A DNA stretch of 64,000 bases from Odoribacter laneus YIT 12061. GTDB lineage: Bacteria; Bacteroidota; Bacteroidia; Bacteroidales; Marinifilaceae. The DNA is taken from NCBI RefSeq assembly GCF_000243215.1, contig NZ_JH594596.1, positions 1,541,075 to 1,605,074 of the forward strand, read 5' to 3'. This document shows, in pieces, positions 32,970-40,888 of this stretch. The notes below the pieces were generated by a model that was not told the DNA's origin, made no database searches, and was given only the letters and a program-made list of their open reading frames with translations. Position 1 is the stretch's first letter, and each line of letters opens with the position of its first letter. A program made the position numbers and the translations under genes.

Positions 32970-32996
32970 AACGGGAAGCCTTATTACTTCCCGCTT
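32970..32996. terminator. Bidirectional terminator between the SymE-like operon and mobV
   Basis: CGGGAAG (32972-32978) pairs with CTTCCCG (32987-32993), with A-rich sequence before and T-rich after. It separates two convergent genes. Confidence 0.7.
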
Positions 32997-33006
32997 TAAT
33001 ACAGTT

Positions 33007-34326
33007 CTACATTTTAATCCCTCTGCGTTTATTCTGTTCTGCTGACGGAGTGTTAAGTTTTACCCCTATAGATTGTAATCCTTCATTCCGTTTCTTCCTG
33101 AACCAATCCGAATCATTCAGACCGTCAATAGTGAGCCGGAGTTCACCCTCCCTTTTGGGGTGTTTCTCTACTTGGGCAATGGATTGTTCGGTTTGAAAGT
33201 GTCTTTTAAATTCAGGTGAATATATTTTACCACCAAATTTCAGGGACTTAAAAGCAAGCAGCTTTTTAGTCGCTGCTTCGCTAAATCCTATCAGCCTGCA
33301 AAGTTTTTCAACCCGGAGAAATTCCCGGATTACCGGAAACAAATCATATATCTTTTTAAGTTCGTCCTTTAACCTGTCAAGAGCTTTCCGGTGTTCGGTT
33401 TCATTGGTCTGAATAGTGCGGTTTAAAGCCTTTACTTCTTCCTTTAGCCCCTTGTTTTCTGCGGTCAGGCGGTCGATTTCCTGTTGCTGCTGTTTTATCT
33501 TCGGGCTGCCTAACAAAGAACCGATTCCCTCGGCTGCTGAACTGGCTGCATTTACAAATGTACCTTTCAGGTTCTGGGCTTTGATTTCCCCTTTGATTCT
33601 GGACAGTTCCTTTTCCGCCTGTTCTTTGTTTTGCAGTAAAATGCCTATATTCTCCTGAATACTGTTGGATTGGTTTAGAAGGTCACGGTAATACTGCGAG
33701 GTAGTGACATGCCGGGCTTCTGAGCCTTCGATTCCCCTTTCCAGTCCGTAATACTGCATCCTTTCGGCGTAGCTGTCCTGATAGTGTTTCAGCTTTGCGC
33801 GATTCATGACATCATCGGCACAAAGACGGGCGTTTTCAGGATTCTTTTTTCTATACTTTTTCTTTCCTGCCTGCTGCTGTTCCGCTTTCGCTTTCCGCCT
33901 TTCTCCCTTAACGATGGGTACGAGTGTTGCGTGAATATGGGGTGTTGTTTCGTCCATGTGCAGGACGGCTGAAACAATATTTTCTTTCCCAAATGTTTCC
34001 TGTAACCATTTCAGGTTATCATCGCACCATTCGTCAAGCCGTCCATTTTGCTCAATGAGTTTCATATCCTGCGGACTGCCTGTAAGCAAAATGCGGATGG
34101 CGCGGACTTGGTTCTTCCCGATTTTACGGGTTAAACCTGCGGTGTCCAAACGGTGTTGTATAGCTTCTGTCCTGTTCCTTACTTCATCTGGGAAACGGAT
34201 TAATTCCCGATTTAAATGCGTGCGTGACGGGTCAGCGTTTTTCGGGGAAATCGTGCGCTCGATATGGGCGGACATTCCGCTGTCCGTCCCGGCTGTTTTT
34301 TCCATGTGCAGGACTGCATATCCCAT
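33007..34326 (-). CDS. MobV-family relaxase (Mob_Pre)
   Basis: A 439-residue relaxase. Motif I region GYAVLHMEKTAG opens the protein, the metal-binding three-histidine motif is HMDETTPHIHATLVP at about 133-147, and a long coiled coil follows (about 230-330). This is the MobV/Pre layout of Bacteroides mobilizable elements. The relaxase nicks oriT and pilots single-stranded DNA into a helper secretion system. The start MGYAVLHMEK at 34326 fits the family; an in-frame start at 34389 would add 21 residues that overlap the candidate oriT region. Primase and RepA-like genes lie upstream on the same strand. Confidence 0.9.
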   Translation of the reverse strand: MGYAVLHMEKTAGTDSGMSAHIERTISPKNADPSRTHLNRELIRFPDEVRNRTEAIQHRLDTAGLTRKIGKNQVRAIRILLTGSPQDMKLIEQNGRLDEWCDDNLKWLQETFGKENIVSAVLHMDETTPHIHATLVPIVKGERRKAKAEQQQAGKKKYRKKNPENARLCADDVMNRAKLKHYQDSYAERMQYYGLERGIEGSEARHVTTSQYYRDLLNQSNSIQENIGILLQNKEQAEKELSRIKGEIKAQNLKGTFVNAASSAAEGIGSLLGSPKIKQQQQEIDRLTAENKGLKEEVKALNRTIQTNETEHRKALDRLKDELKKIYDLFPVIREFLRVEKLCRLIGFSEAATKKLLAFKSLKFGGKIYSPEFKRHFQTEQSIAQVEKHPKREGELRLTIDGLNDSDWFRKKRNEGLQSIGVKLNTPSAEQNKRRGIKM

Positions 34327-34407
34327 AGGTAAAGTGATTTTGTGGGTTAGTGATTCCAACGGCATCAGGGATGCCGGAAGGGATTCCAAAGGGGGTTACC
34401 CCGTTGG

Positions 34408-34489
34408 CTTATTGGGGCATTTTTAGCGGGAGTGAAACGGAGCGTATAGAAAATGCCCTAATAAGTTATGGCTTTTTGAAAAGCCATAA
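34408..34489. other. Candidate oriT: two adjacent hairpins upstream of mobV
   Basis: CTTATTGGGGCATTTT (34408-34423) and AAAATGCCCTAATAAG (34450-34465) form a long arm pair with one mismatch around a 26-base loop (TAGCGGGAGTGAAACGGAGC and a few more bases). Directly after it TTATGGCTTTT/AAAAGCCATAA (34466-34489) is a perfect 11-bp hairpin. Location just upstream of a MobV relaxase start is where such elements keep oriT. The nick site is not identified. Confidence 0.6.
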
Positions 34490-34507
34490 GGTGCGTGCGG
34501 TAGGGTA

Positions 34508-35392
34508 TTACCGCCTTAATCCTTTGGATTGCTTCTTTTCCTGCTTGGGCTGTCTGTTCATCAGATAGTCGTTCAGGTCTTTATACCTTGCATAAAAGCC
34601 GGATTGGTCGGATAAGGATTTGCACACGGATTTCAGCCTTGCTGTTACCTGCCGTCCTGCCTCGTCATTGTCAAGGAAGGTATAAACTTTCTCCTGCGAC
34701 CGGAGATAGTTTTCAGCTTTCGGGAGATTGGCGACTGAATTAAGAATCACTGTATTTTGCCGGAATTGGTTTATCCTTTTCATCGTCAAAAAAGAAAGAG
34801 CATCCACAAAACCCTCGAACACCAAACAGGCATCACCGCCAGCCTGAATGCCTGTAATATCCTTTGATGTACAACCTTTAAAATAGCGGTTTCTTAATTC
34901 ATATCCGCCTGAATTGTTCGGAAAACCTACGGCAAAGTAAGGTTTTCCGTTTACCAAGTAATGGACTTCCTTACAATACTGCTTTACTGCTTCAATGCTG
35001 ATGCGTCTTTCTTTCAGGTAGGCAATCAGGAACGGATTTTCAATAGATTGCACCCGTTCAACCGTTATGCCTGGCTTTTCTTCTTCCGGAACGGGACTTT
35101 TCCCCTGAAAAGAAAAAGACGGCATTCCCGGTAGCCTTTGTTCCAGTCGGCGGATAGCTTCGGGTAAAGTACATGCTTCCAACCTCATCACAAAGTCTAT
35201 CATCGTCCCACCTTCGCCAGTACCGTAATCAATCCAAAGGTTTTTAGTGTAATCCACTTTCATACTGGCGTTGTGGTCAGCACGGAACAGGGAATGGTAC
35301 ATGCCGTAATAACCTTTATCCTTTACCGGATAAATGCCCTTATCCGTAAGATATTGTTTGATTGGTAACTGATTTAATATTTTCGTGTCCAT
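34508..35392 (-). CDS. Mobile-element DNA primase (CHC2-like N terminus plus Toprim)
   Basis: A 294-residue primase of the kind common on Bacteroidota mobilizable elements. The N terminus (KGYYGMYHSLFRADHNASMKV) resembles a CHC2 primase domain whose zinc cysteines are largely lost. GTGEGGTMIDFVMRLEACTL follows. The C-terminal half is a Toprim module with CLVFEGFVDALSFL and VYTFLDNDEAGRQ holding the catalytic Glu and Asp-x-Asp. It would prime replication of the circular intermediate or the transferred strand. It lies between the RepA-like gene and mobV, same strand. Confidence 0.87.
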   Translation of the reverse strand: MDTKILNQLPIKQYLTDKGIYPVKDKGYYGMYHSLFRADHNASMKVDYTKNLWIDYGTGEGGTMIDFVMRLEACTLPEAIRRLEQRLPGMPSFSFQGKSPVPEEEKPGITVERVQSIENPFLIAYLKERRISIEAVKQYCKEVHYLVNGKPYFAVGFPNNSGGYELRNRYFKGCTSKDITGIQAGGDACLVFEGFVDALSFLTMKRINQFRQNTVILNSVANLPKAENYLRSQEKVYTFLDNDEAGRQVTARLKSVCKSLSDQSGFYARYKDLNDYLMNRQPKQEKKQSKGLRR

Positions 35393-35501
35393 GTTGTTTG
35401 TTTTAATTGGGTTCTTTTTTCTTTCACCGTCAGAAAAACTAACGGCATATAATAGCAGCTTGGATTTAAGGTTAAACCAAACCGGATAAGAGAGTAGAAA
35501 A

Positions 35502-35552
35502 ATGGTTTAGTATGGTTTATGATATACATATCCGTCCTAAACTAAACCTTCT
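35502..35552. repeat. Short ATGGTTTA repeats, candidate iterons or replication origin
   Basis: ATGGTTTA occurs at 35502-35509 and 35512-35519 (10-bp period), and related inverted copies TAAACTAAACC follow near 35538-35548. The gap lies between repA-like and primase genes, a natural place for an origin. Evidence is limited to these short repeats. Confidence 0.35.
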
Positions 35553-35560
35553 TTCCTCCG

Positions 35561-36613
35561 TCAGTAATGATAACCGGGATTATACCGATAAATTTTACCT
35601 TCTTTCAGAATCATCCACTTATTAGTGAGGAAGGTTTTCAGCAGCTTTGCCTTGTTCGTGCCGAAAGAATAACCTAAAACAGAATAAGCGTTTTTAAGTT
35701 TCGGAATAAGCAGCGCGTAAGTAAAGGTCTCTCCGTTTGCAAAAAGGCTTTCCAGTGCTTCGCGGTGTTTTTCTTCCGGTACTTCTTGGTAATCAAAACT
35801 TTTCGCTACTCCGGATTGCTTGGGCTGGTAGTCCTCCACCAATTCAGGTAAACTGTCGGCATTGATACGGAAGGCAAACGGTTCAAAATCTATATCCCGG
35901 ATGCACATAGCGGTTACCGAACTGATATTTTTATCAAATTCATCTTTCGTCACCTGTAAAATTGTTTCGGCTTTGTTGTTGAGTTCCGTCCCCAAATGTC
36001 CGCGTGTGTTATCGTCCCCTTTATTCAGGTGTAAAACCGTATGAATATGAATCTGTCTTTCATCCGTCCCTTGCATCAGTTTTGTAATCAGGTCAGTTGC
36101 TTCACTTGGACTGTTGATGTCGTAAGCTAAATCCCGTACTCCGTCAATAATAACCAACCCTAAACCGTCCGTCTGATAAATGGCTTTTTCAATGATAGCC
36201 AAACGGATTTTAGGGGCATACCTGCGGAGTGAAAGAAATTCAAGCGTTTCAGGCTGTACGGTTGGCGGTAAATCTGCCAATAGCAAAATACGTTTCAGTA
36301 CCCGTTTACAATGGAACGGGCTTTGCTCGGTGTCGATATACAGGATTCTACGTTTTCCGTCAGGAAACGAAGCCCTGTAATTTAATACCGTACCATTGGT
36401 CAAAGCTGCTGCTACAATGGTACAGATATTAAATGTTTTCTTGCTTTTTGCCTTTCCGGTAGATGCGCTGAAATTGCCTAACGTTCCGATAATGGATTCA
36501 TCCACCCGCAAAACGATGGGCGGTATTTTCACCTCATCGGTTATTAACAGACGGGCTTGTTGCCATAATTCAGTTACATCTATTTCAGGCTCGGTCTTTT
36601 CTTTCTCTTTCAT
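35561..36613 (-). CDS. RepA-like AAA/RecA-fold ATPase (replicative helicase of the element)
   Basis: A 350-residue RecA-fold ATPase. The P-loop region is GNFSASTGKAKSKKTF (about 32-47), Walker B is LGLVIIDGVRDLA (about 152-164), and a histidine motif is IHTVLHLNKGDDNTRGHLG. This set is typical of the RepA/DnaB-like helicases encoded before a Toprim primase on Bacteroidota mobilizable elements. It starts three bases after the DUF3853 gene's stop, so the two are coupled. The C-terminal 70 residues look like a winged helix. Confidence 0.83.
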   Translation of the reverse strand: MKEKEKTEPEIDVTELWQQARLLITDEVKIPPIVLRVDESIIGTLGNFSASTGKAKSKKTFNICTIVAAALTNGTVLNYRASFPDGKRRILYIDTEQSPFHCKRVLKRILLLADLPPTVQPETLEFLSLRRYAPKIRLAIIEKAIYQTDGLGLVIIDGVRDLAYDINSPSEATDLITKLMQGTDERQIHIHTVLHLNKGDDNTRGHLGTELNNKAETILQVTKDEFDKNISSVTAMCIRDIDFEPFAFRINADSLPELVEDYQPKQSGVAKSFDYQEVPEEKHREALESLFANGETFTYALLIPKLKNAYSVLGYSFGTNKAKLLKTFLTNKWMILKEGKIYRYNPGYHY

Positions 36614-36616
36614 GGC

Positions 36617-36919
36617 TTATCTTCTGCCCCCTGTTTTGCGTCCGGCTAACTCAATGGCAAGTTCTGCATCAACAATGATTTTACGTCCGATTTGTGTAAT
36701 AGCCTTGTCGATTTTTCCGCTTTGTTTGATACGGTTGGCGGTCGGCATACTGCAACCGAATAGTTTTGCAATTCCACAAATACCGTAAACATATTTTTTA
36801 GATGTGTCCGGTTTCAGTGGGGGCTGTACTGTCGGTTGTCCTGCGTTTTGCTGAAGGAAAAGAAATTCTTCCCCTGTCATTTGCCACAATGGTTTTTCTT
36901 TCAGGTCAGTAATATTCAT
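36617..36919 (-). CDS. DUF3853 helix-turn-helix protein (excisionase-like)
   Basis: A 100-residue protein with N-terminal DLKEKPLWQMTGEEFLFL and a C-terminal winged-helix-type segment YVYGICGIAKLFGCSMPTAN, then RIKQSGKIDKAITQIGRKII. This matches DUF3853, found at the start of replication/mobilisation operons on Bacteroidota elements. Similar HTH proteins act as excisionases or repressors. It opens the operon with repA-like, primase and mobV, behind a -7 box at 36972-36979. Confidence 0.8.
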   Translation of the reverse strand: MNITDLKEKPLWQMTGEEFLFLQQNAGQPTVQPPLKPDTSKKYVYGICGIAKLFGCSMPTANRIKQSGKIDKAITQIGRKIIVDAELAIELAGRKTGGRR

Positions 36920-36971
36920 AACTTATACATTTGTGTTATACTTTCGATTGCTGCGCAGTCAATCGGTAACG

Positions 36972-36979
36972 CAAATGTA
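36972..36979 (-). promoter_or_regulatory. Predicted -7 box for the DUF3853-repA-primase-mobV operon
   Basis: The minus strand reads TACATTTG (TAnnTTTG) 52 bp upstream of the start codon. A perfect ATTACGA-TT-TCGTAAT palindrome (37064-37079) lies further upstream and might be an operator. Confidence 0.5.
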
Positions 36980-37095
36980 AGCTCATGACAGGAGGAAGAA
37001 GTAGAATCGTAGTTTATTACAAAATTATATCCTGATAGTTAATGATATACAGAGATATGCTCTATTACGATTTCGTAATACGAACGTAGAAAAAA

Positions 37096-37271
37096 TCAAA
37101 ACGAATAATCATAGAACACCACCTTATATTCATTGGTAAGCGACTCACGTCTTTTTCTCTCAAAATTTTGTCCCATAGCTATATGGTAACGGGATTCAAA
37201 AAATGTCTTTATTTGAGGATCTTTGTTAGGCAAGAAATAATTATTATCTATTAGAGCAATTAAAAATATAA
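37096..37271 (-). other. Out-of-frame C-terminal continuation of the YhcG partner gene
   Basis: After the stop of the gene at 37272-38114, the -1 frame stays open from a run of six A residues (minus strand, around 37275-37280). It encodes KLVIFLIALIDNNYFLPNKD and continues to ESLTNEYKVVFYDYSF before TGA at 37096-37098. One missing A in the run would explain the break; programmed slippage is the alternative. Confidence 0.6.
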
Positions 37272-38114
37272 CTAATTTTTTATATCCGGTTTACCATTTC
37301 CATGTACGGATTTCCAATGAAGTTCTGCATCCAGATATTTATTATCAACAAGTTTAGATTCTAAAAGAAGAAACTTTTCATACATCTTTGTTCTGAAAAT
37401 CATATTCGGTTCTATTGTCAAAGATACCTGAGGCAAATTTTTCGTTTCTTCCTCCCCATCCTTCATTACTTTTTGTTTTTTCTCATCAGACCTTGTTCCT
37501 TTAGCGAGGTAGTTATTGACAATTTTATTAAATACAAGACTCAGGTTATATAGAGAGCCAAAGAGGTTTATAATATATTTTGATGATTTTCTTCGAAATT
37601 TTTCTTGTTTTTCATAAAGTGCAACCAATTTCTTCTGTTCTTCATCATGGGATATCTTTACCTCTTCCCTTTGTTTCCACAATCGTTCTTCCTCTTGTTG
37701 AGTATGTTCCCTAAAGCCTATCGAATCCAATCCCCCTTCGATACTACAAAGCTCTCTCCAATATTTTTGAACAACTTCTGATTGACATTTTATAGGGGAA
37801 TCATACTCCCGCACAGCCTCCAAACAAACATCCATCACGTTTATTCCATCTAAACTCTCTTTTGCAGATTCATATTGCCGGATATTATCCTTTACTTCTG
37901 ACTCAATGTTTTCCAATAATAATATATAAGTAGCTTTGTCCTTTTTAAGTACAAGGTCAAGCACCATTTTCTCAAACACTTTTACATCATGGTATTTATT
38001 CCAGAATTCGGTAATTAAACATTGTTCGGCATAACTAACCGTACCATTATTGACAGCATTTGTAAATATAGTGTTCAGTTCTCTATATTGAGGGAGAAAA
38101 TCGGTTATAGGCAT
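37272..38114 (-). CDS. Unknown partner protein of the YhcG-type nuclease (probably frameshifted at its end)
   Basis: A 280-residue soluble protein, mostly helical with a coiled-coil stretch (about 145-190, REHTQQEEERLWKQREEVKI and onward). I recognise no domain. It starts five bases after the nuclease stop, so both come from the same transcript. The annotated end DIKN-stop follows six A residues; the -1 frame continues for about 54 codons (37096-37271) with plausible protein sequence. The full product was therefore probably near 338 residues. A role with the nuclease is inferred from coupling only. Confidence 0.65.
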   Translation of the reverse strand: MPITDFLPQYRELNTIFTNAVNNGTVSYAEQCLITEFWNKYHDVKVFEKMVLDLVLKKDKATYILLLENIESEVKDNIRQYESAKESLDGINVMDVCLEAVREYDSPIKCQSEVVQKYWRELCSIEGGLDSIGFREHTQQEEERLWKQREEVKISHDEEQKKLVALYEKQEKFRRKSSKYIINLFGSLYNLSLVFNKIVNNYLAKGTRSDEKKQKVMKDGEEETKNLPQVSLTIEPNMIFRTKMYEKFLLLESKLVDNKYLDAELHWKSVHGNGKPDIKN

Positions 38115-38119
38115 AAGTT

Positions 38120-39397
38120 TTATCTGTTTTCTTCTTCGTTACGTTCCAACAGCTGAGTTAATTCCTGTTCTACTTCTTCAATGGAAGGAAGAGTTGATTT
38201 TAAATCTTCGGGGACAGCTTTACTTAATTGATAATCACTAATTCCAATGGGTTGATTATAATTTGCTAAAGCATATTGAGCCACTATCTCATTTTTTCCT
38301 CTGCAAAGCAGTAATCCTATCGTTTTATTATCATTTTCACCCCTTAATTTATCATCTACCACATTGATATAGAAATTAAGCTGACCTGCGTACTCCGGTT
38401 TAAATGGAGTAGCTTTCAGCTCTATCACCACGTATGCATGAAGTTTTATGTTATACAAAATCAAATCAGCATAAAAGTCAGACTCACCAATCTGAAAATG
38501 TTTCTGACGGGCAACAAATGCAAATCCTGTACCCATTTCCAGAAGGTATTTTGTTACATGAGTCACCAGTTGTTGTTCTATATCCCGCTCGTCGGCACGG
38601 TCTTTCATCCCTGCCAAATCAAAAATATAAGGATCTTTCAGCAGGTAATTGGCTAAATCACTCTGCGGCTCAGGAAGCGTGACCGTAAAATTGTTTACTT
38701 TTTTCTCTTTAATCTGACGTTGAAATAAATCGCTCTTAACCTGAATGTCAAGGATATTGCTACTCCAGCCACATTCAAGTGTTTGCTTCATATACCAATA
38801 TCTCAACCCTAATTTCAATTTACTATTCATCAAAACCACATGAGCAGCCCAATTTATGGACGCAATGGAAGAAGTTTTAAACAATTGTTCTAACTGCGCA
38901 AGAGGTTCTTGCGTAATTTCTAAAAGTGCGTTCTCCAGATTGTCTATCTCTAAACCATCCACTAAAGAATCGCCTGAGTAAATTTGCGCAAGAGGTTCTT
39001 GCGTAAATTCAAATTCGTTTAAAAGCCTTACAACAGCAACAACTTTCTCCACGGTCGGACACTCCATTTCCATATCAGCAGCAACCAACCGTCTCAGAAC
39101 TTCAATGGGATATTGTTTAGCAAACTGACACATATAAGTCAAATTCCGGGAAGAATACCCTTTTTTATCAGGATATTTCGCTTTAATGGCATTTGCTGTT
39201 TTCGCTATAATTTTACTTCCCCACCTCAATCTGTTTTGATTATATATAATAAAATGCCCCACTTTCCAGTAATGTAAAAGTAATTGGACATTAGCAGCAG
39301 AAACTAATTTTATCTGTGCTTGCTCTATCTCTGCTCCAAGAATATCTACAAATGAATCAAATTCCCGTTGGTGTATTATATTTCCTATTTTATCCAT
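38120..39397 (-). CDS. YhcG/DUF1016 family PDDEXK nuclease
   Basis: A 425-residue protein with the DUF1016 N-terminal domain (about 1-190, including LLLHYWKVGHFIIYNQNRLRWGS in two parts around residues 40-63). The C-terminal PDDEXK nuclease (about 230-400) has ESDFYADLILYN, then YVVIELKATPFKPEYAGQL: the D and ExK catalytic residues. Such proteins recur in defence islands and on mobile elements. It contains a 30-residue-period duplication with TQEPLAQ encoded by a palindromic 22-bp repeat. The gene has its own promoter and is followed by an unknown partner gene after five bases. Confidence 0.87.
   Translation of the reverse strand: MDKIGNIIHQREFDSFVDILGAEIEQAQIKLVSAANVQLLLHYWKVGHFIIYNQNRLRWGSKIIAKTANAIKAKYPDKKGYSSRNLTYMCQFAKQYPIEVLRRLVAADMEMECPTVEKVVAVVRLLNEFEFTQEPLAQIYSGDSLVDGLEIDNLENALLEITQEPLAQLEQLFKTSSIASINWAAHVVLMNSKLKLGLRYWYMKQTLECGWSSNILDIQVKSDLFQRQIKEKKVNNFTVTLPEPQSDLANYLLKDPYIFDLAGMKDRADERDIEQQLVTHVTKYLLEMGTGFAFVARQKHFQIGESDFYADLILYNIKLHAYVVIELKATPFKPEYAGQLNFYINVVDDKLRGENDNKTIGLLLCRGKNEIVAQYALANYNQPIGISDYQLSKAVPEDLKSTLPSIEEVEQELTQLLERNEEENR
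38895..38916. repeat. Palindromic 22-bp repeat inside the yhcG-like gene, copy 1
   Basis: TGCGCAAGAGGTTCTTGCGTAA contains CGCAAGA-ggt-TCTTGCG, perfect 7-bp arms. It is identical to 38985-39006, exactly 90 bp away, and encodes TQEPLAQ in frame. Confidence 0.8.
38985..39006. repeat. Palindromic 22-bp repeat inside the yhcG-like gene, copy 2
   Basis: Same sequence as 38895-38916, in the same frame. Two copies within one coding region suggest an intragenic palindromic mobile repeat or local duplication that keeps the reading frame. Confidence 0.8.
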
Positions 39398-39424
39398 TAC
39401 TTTTCTTTTAAACTGATTCCGTCA

Positions 39425-39432
39425 CAAAGGTA
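39425..39432 (-). promoter_or_regulatory. Predicted -7 box for the yhcG-like operon
   Basis: The minus strand reads TACCTTTG (TAnnTTTG), 28 bp upstream of the start codon, so the nuclease pair has its own promoter separate from the integrase. Confidence 0.55.
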
Positions 39433-39442
39433 AACAGAAATA

Positions 39443-40735
39443 TCATAACTGGTTAAATTTACTCATGGCATTGGCTTTAATATCATCTGCAATATCAATA
39501 TAGGGTTTCATCGCTTTGTAATCACTGTGTCCTGTCCATTTCATAACAACATGAGCCGGGATTCCCATAGACAAGGCATTGCAAATAAAAGTCCTGCGTC
39601 CGGCATGAGTACTCAAAAGAGCGTATTTAGGCGTAACTTCATCTATACGTTCATTCCCTTTGTAGTAAGTTTCCCGTATGGGTTCATCAATTCCTGCCAG
39701 TTCACCCAATTCCTTCAGATAATCGTTCATTTTCTGATTGCTGATGACAGGTAAAGCCTTATCACCTCTGAAATGGACATCTTTATATTTTTCCAGAATA
39801 GCCCTGCTATGGTCGTTTAATTCAATGGTAAGGCTATCGGCTGTTTTTACTGTTGTAATCTCAATATGATCGGATTTCACATCACTACGCCAGAGGTTAT
39901 AAGCGTCAGAATATCTCAGACTGGTAAAACAACAAAATAAGAATACGTCACGGACACGTTCCAAATATTGTTTTGTTGGCGGTATCTGATATTCCCTCAA
40001 TTTCGTCAACTCTTCCCAAGTAAGGAATATTACTTTTTTCTGCGTATTCTTTAATTTAGGTTTAAAATTCTCAAAAGTATTATCCTTACAATATCCTTTC
40101 TTTATGCACCAACGCAAAAACCATTTAAGAAAACCGATTTGCTTTCCAATGGTCACATTCCTCATACCTTTTACCTCTCGAAGATAATTCACATAATTCG
40201 CTAACTTAGCCTCATCAAAAGCTCCAGGAGAAAGCGCAGGATCAAAAGCCATCAAGTGATTTTTCACAACGGACATTTTTTTATAAGTCGATATTGTCCA
40301 GTTGTTTTGAATACCGCACTCTTTCACAAATTCATCATAAACCTCTACGAAAGAAGCTGTTTCCTTTCTATCCTCTGTCGGTTCTATATTTACATTTTTT
40401 TTGTTTTTCTCATTAAAGAATTCCTTTATCTGTTCTGGTGTTGGAATATAACCCTGTACCTCAAACTCTTTAAAGATTTCCTGAATATCTGTATAATATT
40501 TCAATAAATCCGCATTAATTTCGGATGCCGTTTGTTTCAACTTATTGGTACAATTATTCTTTACCCGTTGTAATTTTTCATTCCACTTGGCTAAATCTAT
40601 CCGATATCCAGTTGTAAATTCAATCCGGTGACCGGAATAAACAACACGCATTCGAATAGGCACATTCTCAACAATAAATTTCCCGTCTTTTTTTCGATTC
40701 TCTAAACAGAAGATAATATTACGCTTGATATTCAT
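39443..40735 (-). CDS. Tyrosine recombinase (integrase) of the element
   Basis: A 430-residue phage-type integrase with the Bacteroidota layout: an arm-binding N terminus, a SAM-like core-binding domain (about 120-215), and the catalytic domain. Catalytic residues are seen as the Arg in FTSLRYSDAYNLW, HAGRRTF (H and R), TGHSDYKAM (His) and the nucleophile in KPYIDIA (Tyr). All are present, so it should be active. It lies at the right end next to attR and targets ssrA. The start MNIKRNIIFCLE at 40735 is the usual family N terminus; an ATG at 40774 would add 13 residues (MGVDLGVTFYTQT) and cannot be excluded. Confidence 0.92.
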   Translation of the reverse strand: MNIKRNIIFCLENRKKDGKFIVENVPIRMRVVYSGHRIEFTTGYRIDLAKWNEKLQRVKNNCTNKLKQTASEINADLLKYYTDIQEIFKEFEVQGYIPTPEQIKEFFNEKNKKNVNIEPTEDRKETASFVEVYDEFVKECGIQNNWTISTYKKMSVVKNHLMAFDPALSPGAFDEAKLANYVNYLREVKGMRNVTIGKQIGFLKWFLRWCIKKGYCKDNTFENFKPKLKNTQKKVIFLTWEELTKLREYQIPPTKQYLERVRDVFLFCCFTSLRYSDAYNLWRSDVKSDHIEITTVKTADSLTIELNDHSRAILEKYKDVHFRGDKALPVISNQKMNDYLKELGELAGIDEPIRETYYKGNERIDEVTPKYALLSTHAGRRTFICNALSMGIPAHVVMKWTGHSDYKAMKPYIDIADDIKANAMSKFNQL

Positions 40736-40752
40736 AGTCTGGGTATAAAAAG

Positions 40753-40770
40753 TTACACCCAAATCTACAC
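40753..40770. promoter_or_regulatory. Candidate integrase arm-type site (right)
   Basis: TTACACCCAAATCTACAC differs at two positions from TTACACCCAATTTTACAC at 26793-26810 near attL, where an inverted copy also exists. Similar short sequences near both ends of the element are expected for integrase arm binding. Confidence 0.4.
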
Positions 40771-40787
40771 CCATTTTTTAATATTAA

Positions 40788-40795
40788 CAAAGATA
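40788..40795 (-). promoter_or_regulatory. Predicted -7 box for the integrase gene
   Basis: The minus strand reads TATCTTTG (TAnnTTTG), inside the element about 95 bp from attR. Confidence 0.5.
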
Positions 40796-40888
40796 TTTTA
40801 TTTTGCTTAAAAATGAAATTGTAATAAATTGGTTATTAATAGATAATTAGAGCATTTATGATATCACATGAACACAAAGGTGAGAGAG

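Noticed and set aside
31324..32971. TAG as a sense codon in the element (stop-codon reassignment)
   Set aside because: The relaxase gene (33007) ends in a normal TAG and the two in-frame TAG sites correspond to different ancestral residues (Gln and Tyr/His), so simple mutations are more likely.
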